Of a DNA stretch of 64,000 nt, positions 17,572 to 26,729 are shown piece after piece (within the stretch, counting starts at the first letter, position 1; each line of letters starts with the position of its first letter). Under the pieces are notes generated by a model. The model saw only the letters and a list, made by a program, of their open reading frames with translations. It was not told the DNA's origin and searched no databases. The stretch spans positions 62,001-126,000 of the forward strand of contig CAWEDP010000001.1 of assembly GCA_963807925.1 (NCBI GenBank), read 5' to 3'. This stretch comes from CAWEDP01 sp963807925 (GTDB lineage: Bacteria; Acidobacteriota; Vicinamibacteria; Vicinamibacterales; CAVVIG01). Both the position numbers and the translations under genes were made by a program.

Positions 17572-18624
17572 TCAGATCGTCATCGGCGGCGGATCGACCT
17601 GCGGCGTCCGGTTCAACCGATGTCGCAGCGACGAAAGCGTCAGATAGACGACACGCCTGGTACGATTGACGCCGCCGAGCGGTTCGTGCGCGGGCAGCGC
17701 ATGCCACGGACTGTACGACACGAACTCGGCATATGCCATCTGGTCGGCGCCCTGGAATTCCTGCACCGGAATCCGGATGGTGGCGACCGTCTGAAACGGC
17801 GCCGCCTGCTCGCTCCATTCGACGGTCGCATCCTCGATCGGCATGGCGTCGGGATCGGTCCGCACCTGGACCGCGACGTCGAACGTCGCATCGGCCGCGC
17901 GCAGGCGGGCCGCCAGGTTGTCGCGCAGATAGTGCGGGGACGCCCCTGCCGGACGCGGCGCGCCGGACGAGGTCGGGATGGCGGAATACTTGACGACGTG
18001 CGGACCGAGCCGGTACGGCGTCTGACTCCAGTAGCGCGTGGCGAGCAGGTCGGCCGTCCTCCTCTGCGTGGATCGCAGTGCCGAGAATTCGTACCACCGC
18101 CAGCGGAGGGGATTCCATCCGAAGAAGAAGGTCAGCACACGGAGGGCCGGCGGCCTGACGGCGCATCGTGTGAACGCCACGTAGTCCTTCACCGTTCGAA
18201 TGAAGAATCGCGGCGCGCTCGCCAGGACGAAGTCGTGGGCGAGCGGCTGATCGTCCAGCAGTTTGTCGCCGGGGACGTCGACGAGCTTCACGGCCATTCC
18301 CCGCTGATCGGGCCTGGCGTCGGGCCGCGGCAGCGGCGCGCCGTTCGAGAAGCGGATCCACGCCCGGTAGGTCGCCGGTGAAGCGAGGAGGCCGTGCTGC
18401 AGCGCCACGGGCACGTCGGCGCCGACCGTGAACAGCGCCTGCACGATGCCGTGGTGCTTCGGGTGCGCATCGCGGCGTACCAGGCCGCCCGAACGGGCGC
18501 CGGCTTCGACGCTCGCCGCGATCAGGCGGGCAATCTCATCGTCGAGCCCCGAGTCGCCGGGCCGAGCCGGGGACGGATTGACAGTCGTCCGCGGATGATG
18601 ATCAATCGACGGACACCCTGTCAA
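17572..18624 (-). CDS. Catalase-related small hemoprotein
   Basis: About 350 residues, much shorter than true catalases (480 or more). The distal-side motif is HPKHHGIVQALFTV. AWIRFSNGAPLP and RGMAVKLVDVPG are the catalase-core pattern, as is DFVLASAPRFFI. Near the C-terminus RRVVY followed by RHRL matches the proximal R-x-x-x-Y...RHRL heme-ligand signature. Such mini-catalases include SrpA-type peroxidases and catalase-related enzymes acting on fatty-acid hydroperoxides. The start is uncertain: TTG at 18624 was chosen as it gives a short leader before DDEIARLI, but GTG at 18678 is possible. It is transcribed toward the di-heme and patatin genes (gap 108 bp) and away from the decarboxylase gene. 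No signal peptide. Confidence 0.75.
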   Translation of the reverse strand: MTGCPSIDHHPRTTVNPSPARPGDSGLDDEIARLIAASVEAGARSGGLVRRDAHPKHHGIVQALFTVGADVPVALQHGLLASPATYRAWIRFSNGAPLPRPDARPDQRGMAVKLVDVPGDKLLDDQPLAHDFVLASAPRFFIRTVKDYVAFTRCAVRPPALRVLTFFFGWNPLRWRWYEFSALRSTQRRTADLLATRYWSQTPYRLGPHVVKYSAIPTSSGAPRPAGASPHYLRDNLAARLRAADATFDVAVQVRTDPDAMPIEDATVEWSEQAAPFQTVATIRIPVQEFQGADQMAYAEFVSYSPWHALPAHEPLGGVNRTRRVVYLTLSSLRHRLNRTPQVDPPPMTI

Positions 18625-18648
18625 GCCGCCGCTTTTCGTTTGAACTGG

Positions 18649-18672
18649 CCTGACGCGTGACGTATCGTCAGG
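18649..18672. promoter_or_regulatory. Inverted repeat in the catalase/decarboxylase divergent region, possible operator
   Basis: CCTGACG (18649-18655) and CGTCAGG (18666-18672) are perfect 7-bp arms 10 bp apart. They lie 25-48 bp upstream of the catalase-related start and 29-52 bp upstream of the decarboxylase ATG. The size and spacing suit a dimeric regulator such as TetR or MarR types; no such regulator is encoded in the window. Confidence 0.4.
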
Positions 18673-18700
18673 GCTCACTCGCACAACCGGAGGGCGACGG

Positions 18701-19543
18701 ATGGCGGCAGCGGGGCAGCTTGTCAAGGATGGCTTCGGGTACTCGGTGCCGGTGGACGCGCCGCTCTACCAGCCGTTTCCGCTCGAGTACGAAGACGTCG
18801 ACATCCTGCTCTTTCCCTACGTGACCACCGCCGCCGCGGCGGCGAAGCTGCTGCCGGCGCAGTTCGATCTGGCGCCGGTGCCGGGCGACACGACCGGCGC
18901 GCTCGCGGCCGCGCAGGTGGTCTTCGCGCGGTATGGGTACAGCAACGTCGGCGCCTACAACGAGGTGGCGCAGGTGATTGCCGCGACCTACCGCGGGTCG
19001 ATGCCGGCGGGCGCCAGTTCCAGCGTGGCGTTTGCCGTCCGTCTCCACGTGACCAACGACATGGCCATGGCCGCCGGCCGCGAGATCGGCGGCTTTCCCA
19101 AGAAGCTGGGCCATGTCGAGGTGATCGACGGCCCGGTCTGGCTGGGCACGCTGGAGGCGCCCAAGGGCCTGCGCATCTGCACCGGCGAGCTGCAGCCGTT
19201 CGTCAAGATCGTCGAGCAGCGCGCGCTGCCGCCGAACCTGCAGGCGCTGCCGCTCCCGTACGTCTCGCTGCGCGTCATCCCCGATCCGACGTCGAGCGCG
19301 CCGCCGTACAAGCCGGCCGTCTGCCAGCTGATTTACACCGAGTGGGTGCTCACCGAGGGAACGTTCTGGGGCGGCCGCGGCGCGCTCTCGTTCACCGGCG
19401 CGTCGGCGCTGCACCCGTATCACGCGCTTCCGATCGTCGCGCAGGCGCCGCCGATCTCGCCGGCCACGCCGACATCGCCCGGCACGGGACTGTTCCGCGG
19501 CAAGATGCAGATCGGCAAGGTCCTCGTCCTGGAAGACTTCTGA
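18701..19543 (+). CDS. Acetoacetate decarboxylase family protein
   Basis: 280 residues; the ATG has GGAGGG 9 bases upstream. The family core is VRLHVTNDMAMAAGREIGGFPKKLG. The Lys pair 134-135 in GFPKK corresponds to the Schiff-base lysine and its neighbour in Clostridium acetoacetate decarboxylase. The N-terminal GYSVPVDAPLYQPFP and the C-terminal GSPTGxG-like segment (TPTSPGTGLFRGKMQIGKVLVL) also fit. Family members act on acetoacetate or larger beta-keto or aldol-type substrates, so the true reaction here is unknown. It is followed after 5 bp by the kinase gene, likely in one transcript. Confidence 0.85.
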   Translation: MAAAGQLVKDGFGYSVPVDAPLYQPFPLEYEDVDILLFPYVTTAAAAAKLLPAQFDLAPVPGDTTGALAAAQVVFARYGYSNVGAYNEVAQVIAATYRGSMPAGASSSVAFAVRLHVTNDMAMAAGREIGGFPKKLGHVEVIDGPVWLGTLEAPKGLRICTGELQPFVKIVEQRALPPNLQALPLPYVSLRVIPDPTSSAPPYKPAVCQLIYTEWVLTEGTFWGGRGALSFTGASALHPYHALPIVAQAPPISPATPTSPGTGLFRGKMQIGKVLVLEDF

Positions 19544-19548
19544 GCCGA

Positions 19549-22500
19549 ATGGTTGGCACGACGCTCGGGCGTTACACGATCGAGGCCCTGCTCGGACGCG
19601 GGGGCATGGGGGAGGTGTATCGCGCCCGCGATCCGCAGCTCGATCGGCTCGTGGCGATCAAGGTCATCGACGGCGCGCAGAGCGAAAGCCCGCAGCGGGT
19701 CGAGCGCTTCCTGCGCGAGGCGCGCGCCGCCTCCGCGCTCAACCACCCGCACATCGTCACCATTCACGAGATCGGTCAGACCTCCTCGGGCCAGTACTAC
19801 ATGGTCCAGGAGCTCGTCGAAGGCCCGACGCTGCGGATGGTGCTGACCGAACCGCTGCCGGTCGAGCGCGCCGTGCAGTACGGCAAGCAGCTCGCGAAGG
19901 CGCTGGCAGCGGCCCATGCGGCCGGCATCGTGCACCGCGACATCAAGCCCGAGAACATCGTCGTCCGTCCGGACGGCTATGTGAAGGTGCTCGACTTCGG
20001 GCTCGCGCGGATGATCCTGCCGGACTCGGTCTCGACGGCGCCGACCTTCATGCCCGCCGAGCAGACGGCGCAAGGGACGCTGCTCGGCACGTGCGTGTAC
20101 ATGTCGCCCGAACAGGCCAGTGGACACTCCGCCGTCGCGCCGGCCGATATCTTCTCGTTCGGCATCGTGCTCTACGAGATGCTGACGGGGCGGCGTCCGT
20201 TTCGCGCCGATTCGACCGTCATGGTCCTCAACGCCATCCTCCACGAGCATCCGGTGCCGCCTTCGCGCGTGAACGCGGATGTGCCGCTGGCCCTCGACAC
20301 GCTGGTGATGGCGATGCTGTCCAAGGAGCCCGCCACGCGGCCGACCGCCGTCGAGGTCGCCGCACAGCTCGACCGGATGGCCGGCGACGAGGTGGCGGCC
20401 GCCCTGCCGCGGGCGGTGACCGCGCGCCACACCGTCGGCCGGTCCGCCGAACGGCGCGCGCTCGTCGACGCCTTCCACGCGACGGTGTCAGGCCGCGGTC
20501 TGATGGCGGCGGTGGCGGGCGAGCCCGGGATCGGCAAGACGAGCCTGGTCGAGGACGTGCTCGCCGAGATCGCGCTCGGGCCCCACCGCCCGGTCATCGC
20601 ACGGGGGCGCTGCTCGGAGCGGCTGGCGGGCGCCGAAGCGTACCTGCCTGTGCTCGAGGTGCTCGACGACCTGCTGCACGGCGAGACGGTCGGCGGCTTC
20701 TCGACCCTGATGAAGACGCTGGCGCCCACCTGGTACGTCCACGTCGGCACGCTCGCTGGCGACAACCGCTCGACGGAGGATCTGCGCGAGGACACCAAAG
20801 CGGCGTCCCCAGAACGCATGAAGCGCGAGCTCGCGGGATTCTTCGAGGCCGTGTCGCGCGCCCGCCCGCTGGTGCTGTTCCTCGACGACCTGCACTGGGC
20901 CGACATCTCGACGGTGGACGTCCTGAACTACCTCGCCCAGCGGTTCAGCGATCTCCGGATCCTGGTCGTGGTCACCTACCGCTGGTCGGAAATGCTGATC
21001 GCGAAGCATCCGTTCGTGCAGATTCGGCAGGACCTTCTGACGCACGGCACCCTGCGCGAGCTGCTGCTCGATTTCCTGACGCTCGCCGACGTCGAGCGCT
21101 ACCTGGCGTTGGAGTTCGCCGGACACATGCTGCCCGACGAGTTCTGCCGCCTGATTCACGAGAAGACCGAAGGCAATCCGCTCTTCATGGTCGACGTGCT
21201 GCGCTACCTCAGGGATCGCGGCGTCATCGTCCAGGACCAGAAGAGCGGCGCCTGGACGCTCGGGCGCTCGATCCCCGACGTGGCGCGCGAGCTGCCCGAG
21301 ACCGTTCGAAGCACGATAGCGCGCAAGATCGACCGGCTCGACGAGGTCGATCGCCGGCTGCTGACGACGGCGAGCGTGCAGGGGCACGAGTTCGACTCGA
21401 TCGTGCTGAGCGACGTCCTCGGTGTGGACGCGGCAGAGGTCGAGGAGCGGCTGGACGTCCTGGACAGAGTGCACCGGTTGATCAAGATCGTCGGCACCGA
21501 GGAGTGCGCGGACCGGTCGCTGACCGTGCGCTACCGGTTCGTCCATGTGCTCTACCAGAACGTGCTGTACGGATCGCTGCAGCCGACCCGTCGCGCGGCG
21601 ACGAGCGGCAAGGTGGCCCGGTCGCTGGAGACCCGTTACGGCCGCGACGATCCGAGCCGCGCGTCCGAGCTGGCGCTGCTGTTCGAGCTCGCGCGCGATT
21701 TCGCCGGCGCCGCCCGCTGGTTCCTGGCCGCCGCGCAGCATCAGATCGCCTTGTTCGCCTTCCGCGAGGGCGTCGCGCTGGTGCGCCGCGGTCTCGACGC
21801 GCTGAACGGTGTCAACACGGAGCCCGAGCGGACCGAGCTCGAGATTGGCCTGCAGGTCGCGCTGGCTTCGTGCCTGCGCGCGGCGGAAGGCTGGGCAGCG
21901 CCGAGCGTCGAGAAGATCTACGTGCGCGTGCTCGAGATTCTCGAGCGGGCCGGCGACGAGCAGAAGGCGTTTCCGGTCCGCTGGGGCATCACGCTCGTGC
22001 AGGGGGTCCGCTCCGACCTCGTCACGTGGCGGATGGCGTGCGAGGACAACCTGCGGCGCGCAGAGGCGCTCGGCACGCCGATGTTCGTCGTGGCAGCCAC
22101 GCAGATGCTCGGGGCCGCGCTCGAGTTTCTCGGCGAGACCTCTCAGGCGGCGGCCATGCTGGAGCGCTGCGCGACGCTCTACGATCCGGATCGGCATCAG
22201 ACCTACGTCGAGGTGTTCGGGCTCGATCCCGGCATGATCGGCCGAAGCCTGTGGACGCGGGAGCTGTCGCTGCTCGGACGCATCGATCGCGGCCGCGACG
22301 TCGCGGAAGAGACCATCGCGATGGCCCGGCGGCAGCGGCAGCCCGTGAGCCTGGCGTTCGCCCTCTGCATCGCGCAGCACGTCTGCATCCTGCGGCAGGA
22401 CCGCGACCGCCTCTTCGAGATCTCGACCGAGATGCTGGAGCTGTGCCGGGCGATCGGGCTGGTGCAGGAAGTCGAGTGGGGCCTCGCGTTCCAGGCCTGG

Positions 22501-23022
22501 GGCATCGGCGACGCCGGCGATCGCGAGACGGCCATCAGGCAGCTGCAGGCCGCCCTCGCCCGTCAGATTGACATCAATTCCTACACGTCACGAACCGCGT
22601 TCCTGAACATTCTCGCGGAACAGCTGCTGCACGCCGGTCGCCTCGACGAGGGCCTGGCGGCAATCGACGAGGCGTTCGTGTTCGAGGAGCGGACTGGCGA
22701 GCGCTACTTCGCGTCGGATTCGCGCCGCTGGCGCGGCGAGCTGCTGCTGGCGCGCGGCGATGCGGCCGGCGCCGAGACGAGCTTTCGGGACGCCATCGCA
22801 ATCGCCGGACGACAGCGGGCGCTCTTCCTCGAGCTCGGAGCCGCGACCGCGCTGGCGCCCCTGCTTCGCGATCGCGGCGAGGCGGACGCCGCCCGTGCGC
22901 TCGTCAACGGCGTGCTGGGCCGGTTCACGGAAGGCTTCGACGTCAAGGCCGTTCGCGACGCCGCAGCGCTGATTCCGGCGCTCGACGCAGCAGCCGTATC
23001 CGGCCGGATCGGGAACCGGTGA
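19549..23022 (+). CDS. Ser/Thr protein kinase with AAA ATPase and TPR region
   Basis: 1157 residues. Protein kinase domain 8-280: glycine loop GRGGMGEV at 16-23, Lys38 in VAIKV, HRDIKPEN at 129-136, DFG at 149-151 and SPEQASG in the activation segment. An AAA_16/MalT-like ATPase follows, with Walker A GEPGIGKT at 324-331 and Walker B LVLFLDDLHWAD at about 442-453. From about 690 to the end come helical TPR-like repeats. No membrane helix is seen, so the protein is cytoplasmic. The architecture resembles PknB-type signalling kinases with a STAND NTPase sensor. No cyclase or DNA-binding domain is fused. It is co-transcribed with the decarboxylase-family gene. Confidence 0.9.
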   Translation: MVGTTLGRYTIEALLGRGGMGEVYRARDPQLDRLVAIKVIDGAQSESPQRVERFLREARAASALNHPHIVTIHEIGQTSSGQYYMVQELVEGPTLRMVLTEPLPVERAVQYGKQLAKALAAAHAAGIVHRDIKPENIVVRPDGYVKVLDFGLARMILPDSVSTAPTFMPAEQTAQGTLLGTCVYMSPEQASGHSAVAPADIFSFGIVLYEMLTGRRPFRADSTVMVLNAILHEHPVPPSRVNADVPLALDTLVMAMLSKEPATRPTAVEVAAQLDRMAGDEVAAALPRAVTARHTVGRSAERRALVDAFHATVSGRGLMAAVAGEPGIGKTSLVEDVLAEIALGPHRPVIARGRCSERLAGAEAYLPVLEVLDDLLHGETVGGFSTLMKTLAPTWYVHVGTLAGDNRSTEDLREDTKAASPERMKRELAGFFEAVSRARPLVLFLDDLHWADISTVDVLNYLAQRFSDLRILVVVTYRWSEMLIAKHPFVQIRQDLLTHGTLRELLLDFLTLADVERYLALEFAGHMLPDEFCRLIHEKTEGNPLFMVDVLRYLRDRGVIVQDQKSGAWTLGRSIPDVARELPETVRSTIARKIDRLDEVDRRLLTTASVQGHEFDSIVLSDVLGVDAAEVEERLDVLDRVHRLIKIVGTEECADRSLTVRYRFVHVLYQNVLYGSLQPTRRAATSGKVARSLETRYGRDDPSRASELALLFELARDFAGAARWFLAAAQHQIALFAFREGVALVRRGLDALNGVNTEPERTELEIGLQVALASCLRAAEGWAAPSVEKIYVRVLEILERAGDEQKAFPVRWGITLVQGVRSDLVTWRMACEDNLRRAEALGTPMFVVAATQMLGAALEFLGETSQAAAMLERCATLYDPDRHQTYVEVFGLDPGMIGRSLWTRELSLLGRIDRGRDVAEETIAMARRQRQPVSLAFALCIAQHVCILRQDRDRLFEISTEMLELCRAIGLVQEVEWGLAFQAWGIGDAGDRETAIRQLQAALARQIDINSYTSRTAFLNILAEQLLHAGRLDEGLAAIDEAFVFEERTGERYFASDSRRWRGELLLARGDAAGAETSFRDAIAIAGRQRALFLELGAATALAPLLRDRGEADAARALVNGVLGRFTEGFDVKAVRDAAALIPALDAAAVSGRIGNR

Positions 23023-23088
23023 CGTCCGCCCGATCTCGAAAGACCCAACCCAGCGACGCGCGACGCGAGCCGACTGATCCCGGCGTGA

Positions 23089-24913
23089 TCAGCGCGCCGG
23101 CGCGATCGCGAGGGAGCCGGCCGGGGACTCCGACAGCACGAGCGGCTGATCGTCGGGCCAGGGCTGGCGGCACGGCTGCCGGTGCTCGTAGCGGCGCAGA
23201 TTGTCGGTCATCCGCTGGACCGACGCGGTCAGCTTTGCCCTTTCGGCCGCCGCGAGGATGCCGCGCTGGATCCCGACCGCCTGCTCGAAGTCGCCCAGCT
23301 CGGCGAGAGCCATCGCCAGGGCTTCGCCGACGTCGGTGCTCTTCTGCTGTTTGAGCAGCGCGTCCGCGATGGCCAGCGCCCGCCGGCCGTCGCGGACGCG
23401 ATCGTCGGGCGAGGCCGCCAGCAGCCGCGCCAGCGCAATCGAGTACTCGTGGCGATCCGGGTACACCATCGTCGCGTCCAGCAGCCAGTCGCGGGCCTGC
23501 GCCGCGCGGCCGAGCGCCACGAGGGCGAGCGCGTGACCCAGCCGCGCCGGGCTCGAGCGCGGATTGATGGCCATCGCCTCGTCGTATTGCGCGAGCGCCT
23601 CCCTGAAGCGGCGGCTGCGACGGAGCGCGTCGGCCAACGCGAGGTGAGCCTCGACGTAGTTGGGCTGGTATCGCACCGCGGCGCCAAGGTGGTCGAGCGC
23701 CTCGGCGTGCCGGCCCTTCGCCTCCGCCATGATGCCGAGGCTGTAGTGCGCCTTCGACGCGGATTCGTCGGCTCCTTCTGCCGGCGCGAGCCGCACGACT
23801 TCCTCGAACTGCGCCACGGCGGCGTCCACCTTGCCCTGCAGCACGAGCGCCGTGCCGAGCTTGTGGTGAAGCGATCGCGAGAGCGACGAGTTGTCGCGCG
23901 TGAGCGAGAGACCTTTGCGGAAGAACGCCTCGGCGGTCTTCCAGTCGCGAGCCTCGAAAGCACGAACGCCGCGCAGCTCGTACGAGAGTCCGCTCTCGAG
24001 CAGCAGATCGAGGTCCTGCCCCAGCGGGTCCGGTACGTCCACGTCGCGGTTGCGCCACTGCCGCAGGTGGGGCTCGGCCTTGTCCAGCTGGCCGAGTCCA
24101 CGGTACGCGGCGGCCAACTGCGCGTGCAGGCTCTCAGCCTCCGGGTCGGCCGCGAGGGCATCCTCGAAGTCCCTGGCGGCCGCTGCGTAATCGCGCCTGT
24201 CGAGCGCCACGCGGCCAAGCCCCGCGAGCGCGGCGGCGGTGCGCGGCGCCCGCGCGAGCACCTGCGAAAACAACGGCTCGGCGGCGTCGGTGCGGCCCTG
24301 GTCGAGGTACAGGCGACCGAGCCAGATGAGCGTCGCCAGGTCATCAGACCGGAGCTCGAGCACGCGTTTGTACGCCGCTTCGGCCTTGGCCGTCTCGCCT
24401 TTTGCCTTGTACAGAGCCGCAAGGTAATACGGCCAGCTTGATCTCGGCCGGCGCGAGCATCTGCGCGTCCAGGTACGCCGGTTCGGCGGCGTCGTAGTAC
24501 TCGGCCGCCTGAAGGACCATGCCCAGGGCGCCGTACGCGTCGCCGAGTTCGCCGAGCGGCGTCGCGCGGTCCGCGAGTTTGTGCGTGACGGCGGCGTAGC
24601 GCTCGCGGGTCTGCGTCTGGACGCCCGGATCGACACGCGAAACATCAGGCAGCGACACCGGCAGGAGATGCGGGCGAGGGTTGCCAAGCCCACAGGCGAT
24701 CGACACGAGCGATGCGGCGAGCAACAGGAACGCGACGGTCCGGCTGAAGCCGGACACTACCCACACAACCGCCCTGCTGAAGCCGGACACTACCCGCACA
24801 ACCGCCCTGCTGAAGCCGGACACTACCGACACCCCGCCCTCTCCTGCCGCGACCGCCGAATGCGCGCATCTCCCCTGACGTACGCTGCCCTGCGCCACCG
24901 CGCTGCGAGTCAT
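23089..24913 (-). pseudogene. TPR lipoprotein, frameshifted
   Basis: The N-terminal part (start ATG 24913, overlapping the CRTAC1 stop as ATGA) and the C-terminal part are in different frames meeting near 24,430-24,440. Removing one base (AAGCTGG to AAGTGG) rejoins YLDAQMLAPAEIK to WPYYLAALYKAKG. The repaired protein is about 607 residues. A lipoprotein signal FLLLAASLVSIAC lies at about residues 57-69, preceded by an 11-residue repeat array. After that come ten or more TPR units of 34 residues (ALYKAKGETAKAEAAYKRVLEL, LGRLYLDQGRTDAAEPLFSQVL and so on). It is co-transcribed with the CRTAC1 and TonB receptor genes. A substrate-binding role at the outer membrane is possible. Confidence 0.7.
24743..24826. 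repeat. Three tandem copies of a 33-bp unit
   Basis: GCTGAAGCCGGACACTAC occurs at 24743-24760, 24776-24793 and 24809-24826, exactly 33 bp apart, with the 15-bp separators also nearly identical. One strand reads PAEAGHY, another frame LKPDTT, and the minus-strand gene frame VVSGFSR. I recall these short peptides from many Vicinamibacteria proteins, which points to a dispersed genomic repeat; that needs a genome search. The array lies inside the 5' end of the TPR lipoprotein gene and keeps its frame. Confidence 0.75.
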
Positions 24914-26697
24914 GATCCGGCCCGCCCGGTGCCTTCCGTCAGCGTCGTGTATCGATCGATCGCCACTTCCGCCCACGCCTCGCGCCGGCCGTCAGGCCAC
25001 AGCACGCGGATGCGCGGAGCGGCCGGCGACCCGCCGAGGCCGACGAGCACCCGCGGATCGTTGGCCGACGCGTAGCTGCCGTCCGAGCGCGCGCGGCGCC
25101 AGAGCGCGGCGCCATCCGAACGGCGGATCTCGACGCGTGCCCCCAGCATGTCGCGCGGCGCCGTGGCGCCGACCAGCCGGAGCCCGAGCCAGTGGTTCCG
25201 CGCCGTCCCGAGCGACGCCGGCACGTTGTTGACGATCAGCTGCAGCCGGCCGCTCGCATGGGCGACGATGATATCGGTGTCGCCATCGTTGTCGAGATCG
25301 CCGAACGCGGCGCCGCGTCCGACGTCGGCCGCCCGGAACAGCGACCCCGCACGCCCGGACACATCCTCGAATCGTCGGTCGCCACGGTTCCGGTACAGCT
25401 GCGGCGTCATCCGGAGCGGAAACGGATCGCGCGCGCGCGCCTGCGCTTCGATCGTCGCCACGCCGCCATTCGCCACGAACAAATCGAGCCAGCCGTCGTT
25501 GTCGAAATCGAACCACGCAGTGCCGAATCCCGTCTTCGCCAGGCTCGGCGCGCCGAGCCCCGACGCCGCCCGCCGATCCTCGAAATTGCCGGCGCCGTCG
25601 TTGACGTAGAGCACGTTCATCTGATCGAGCCAGTTGGTGACGAACAGGTCGTCGTCGCCGTCGTTGTCGAAGTCGCCGGCGTCCACACCCATGCTCGCTT
25701 CGGCCTGGCCGGTTCCCGAGACGGCCGCGCCCGCGAGAAACGCCGTGTCCCGGAAGGTGCCGTCGCGCTGGTTGATCCAGAGCTGGTTGGGCTGCCCGTC
25801 GTTCGCCACGTAGAGATCGATCCAGCCGTCGCCGTTGAAGTCCGCGGTTGAGACGCCGAGCGCGGGACCGAAGGCGCCGCCGACGAACGCCCGGGCGGTG
25901 ACGTCCTCGAAGGTGCCGTTGCCCCGGTTGTGAAACAGCCGGCTCGGCTGCGGGCGGTAGCTGTTGGGCGGACAGTAATCGCGGCGGCCGGTCACGCTCA
26001 GGCAATGCACGTCCGCAGCCGTGTCGTAGATCAGGTAGTTGCCGACGAACAGGTCGAGCCACCCGTCGCGATCGTAGTCGACCAACGCCGCCGAGACGCT
26101 CCAGCGGCCCCGCGTCGCGGCGCCGGCCTTCGCCGTCACGTCGGTGAAGGTGCCGTTCCCATTGTTGTGCAGCAGCACGCCGCCGTCGAGCCCGGTGCGG
26201 TAGATGTCGGGAAAGCCGTCGTTGTCGACATCGCCGACGGCGACGCCCATGCCGTAGGTGTGCAGATCGATGCCGCTCGCCTCGGTGACGTCAGTGAAAT
26301 GGAGCGCGCGCGTACCGTCGGCGCCCACTGTCAGGTCGTTGCGGAACAGCCGGTCCCGCAGCGGCCCGCGCGGCGGAAAGGTGGCGTCGGCCAGCGTCTT
26401 GCCGGCGCCGAGCATCTGGCCCTGGGTCACGTACACGTCGAGATCGCCGTCGTTGTCGTAGTCGATCAGCGCGACGCCGGGCGCCATGATCTCCGGGTAG
26501 TAGAACTCGCCGGACATCCCGTTGAAGTGCGTGAAGTCGAGGCCGGCCGCCTCGGCCCGTTCGACGAACCACTCGACGGGCGCCGGGCGATCGCTCCCGC
26601 CCGGCGCCTCTCCCGATCGCCCCGCCCGGCAGCCGGCGACCGCGACGACGGCCAGGACGATCGCAGGTCGCACTGGAAACACGTCTGAGCGTAACAC
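24910..26697 (-). CDS. CRTAC1/ASPIC-UnbV family FG-GAP lipoprotein
   Basis: 595 residues. Lipoprotein signal peptide with VVAVAGC near residue 23. Repeated FG-GAP/VCBS calcium-binding motifs of the form D-x-D-N-D-G-x-x-D are visible (DYDNDGDLDVYV, DVDNDGFPDIY, DFNGDGWIDLYV, DFDNDGDDDLFV, DLDNDGDTDIIV), forming a seven-bladed propeller. The ASPIC/UnbV domain ends the protein (NHWLGLRLVGATAPRDMLGARVEI, VLVGLGGSPAAPRIRVLWPDGR). Such proteins are exported; the function is poorly known. It lies 32 bp downstream of the TonB receptor gene and overlaps the TPR gene start by 4 bp, so three genes form one operon. Confidence 0.9.
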   Translation of the reverse strand: MLRSDVFPVRPAIVLAVVAVAGCRAGRSGEAPGGSDRPAPVEWFVERAEAAGLDFTHFNGMSGEFYYPEIMAPGVALIDYDNDGDLDVYVTQGQMLGAGKTLADATFPPRGPLRDRLFRNDLTVGADGTRALHFTDVTEASGIDLHTYGMGVAVGDVDNDGFPDIYRTGLDGGVLLHNNGNGTFTDVTAKAGAATRGRWSVSAALVDYDRDGWLDLFVGNYLIYDTAADVHCLSVTGRRDYCPPNSYRPQPSRLFHNRGNGTFEDVTARAFVGGAFGPALGVSTADFNGDGWIDLYVANDGQPNQLWINQRDGTFRDTAFLAGAAVSGTGQAEASMGVDAGDFDNDGDDDLFVTNWLDQMNVLYVNDGAGNFEDRRAASGLGAPSLAKTGFGTAWFDFDNDGWLDLFVANGGVATIEAQARARDPFPLRMTPQLYRNRGDRRFEDVSGRAGSLFRAADVGRGAAFGDLDNDGDTDIIVAHASGRLQLIVNNVPASLGTARNHWLGLRLVGATAPRDMLGARVEIRRSDGAALWRRARSDGSYASANDPRVLVGLGGSPAAPRIRVLWPDGRREAWAEVAIDRYTTLTEGTGRAGS

Positions 26698-26729
26698 CCG
26701 GGACGAGGGGGCGTCCCGGGTGGCCGGCG

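Noticed and set aside
24743..24826. Possible CRISPR array
   Set aside because: Only three units, and the separators between repeats are themselves nearly identical; no Cas gene is present.
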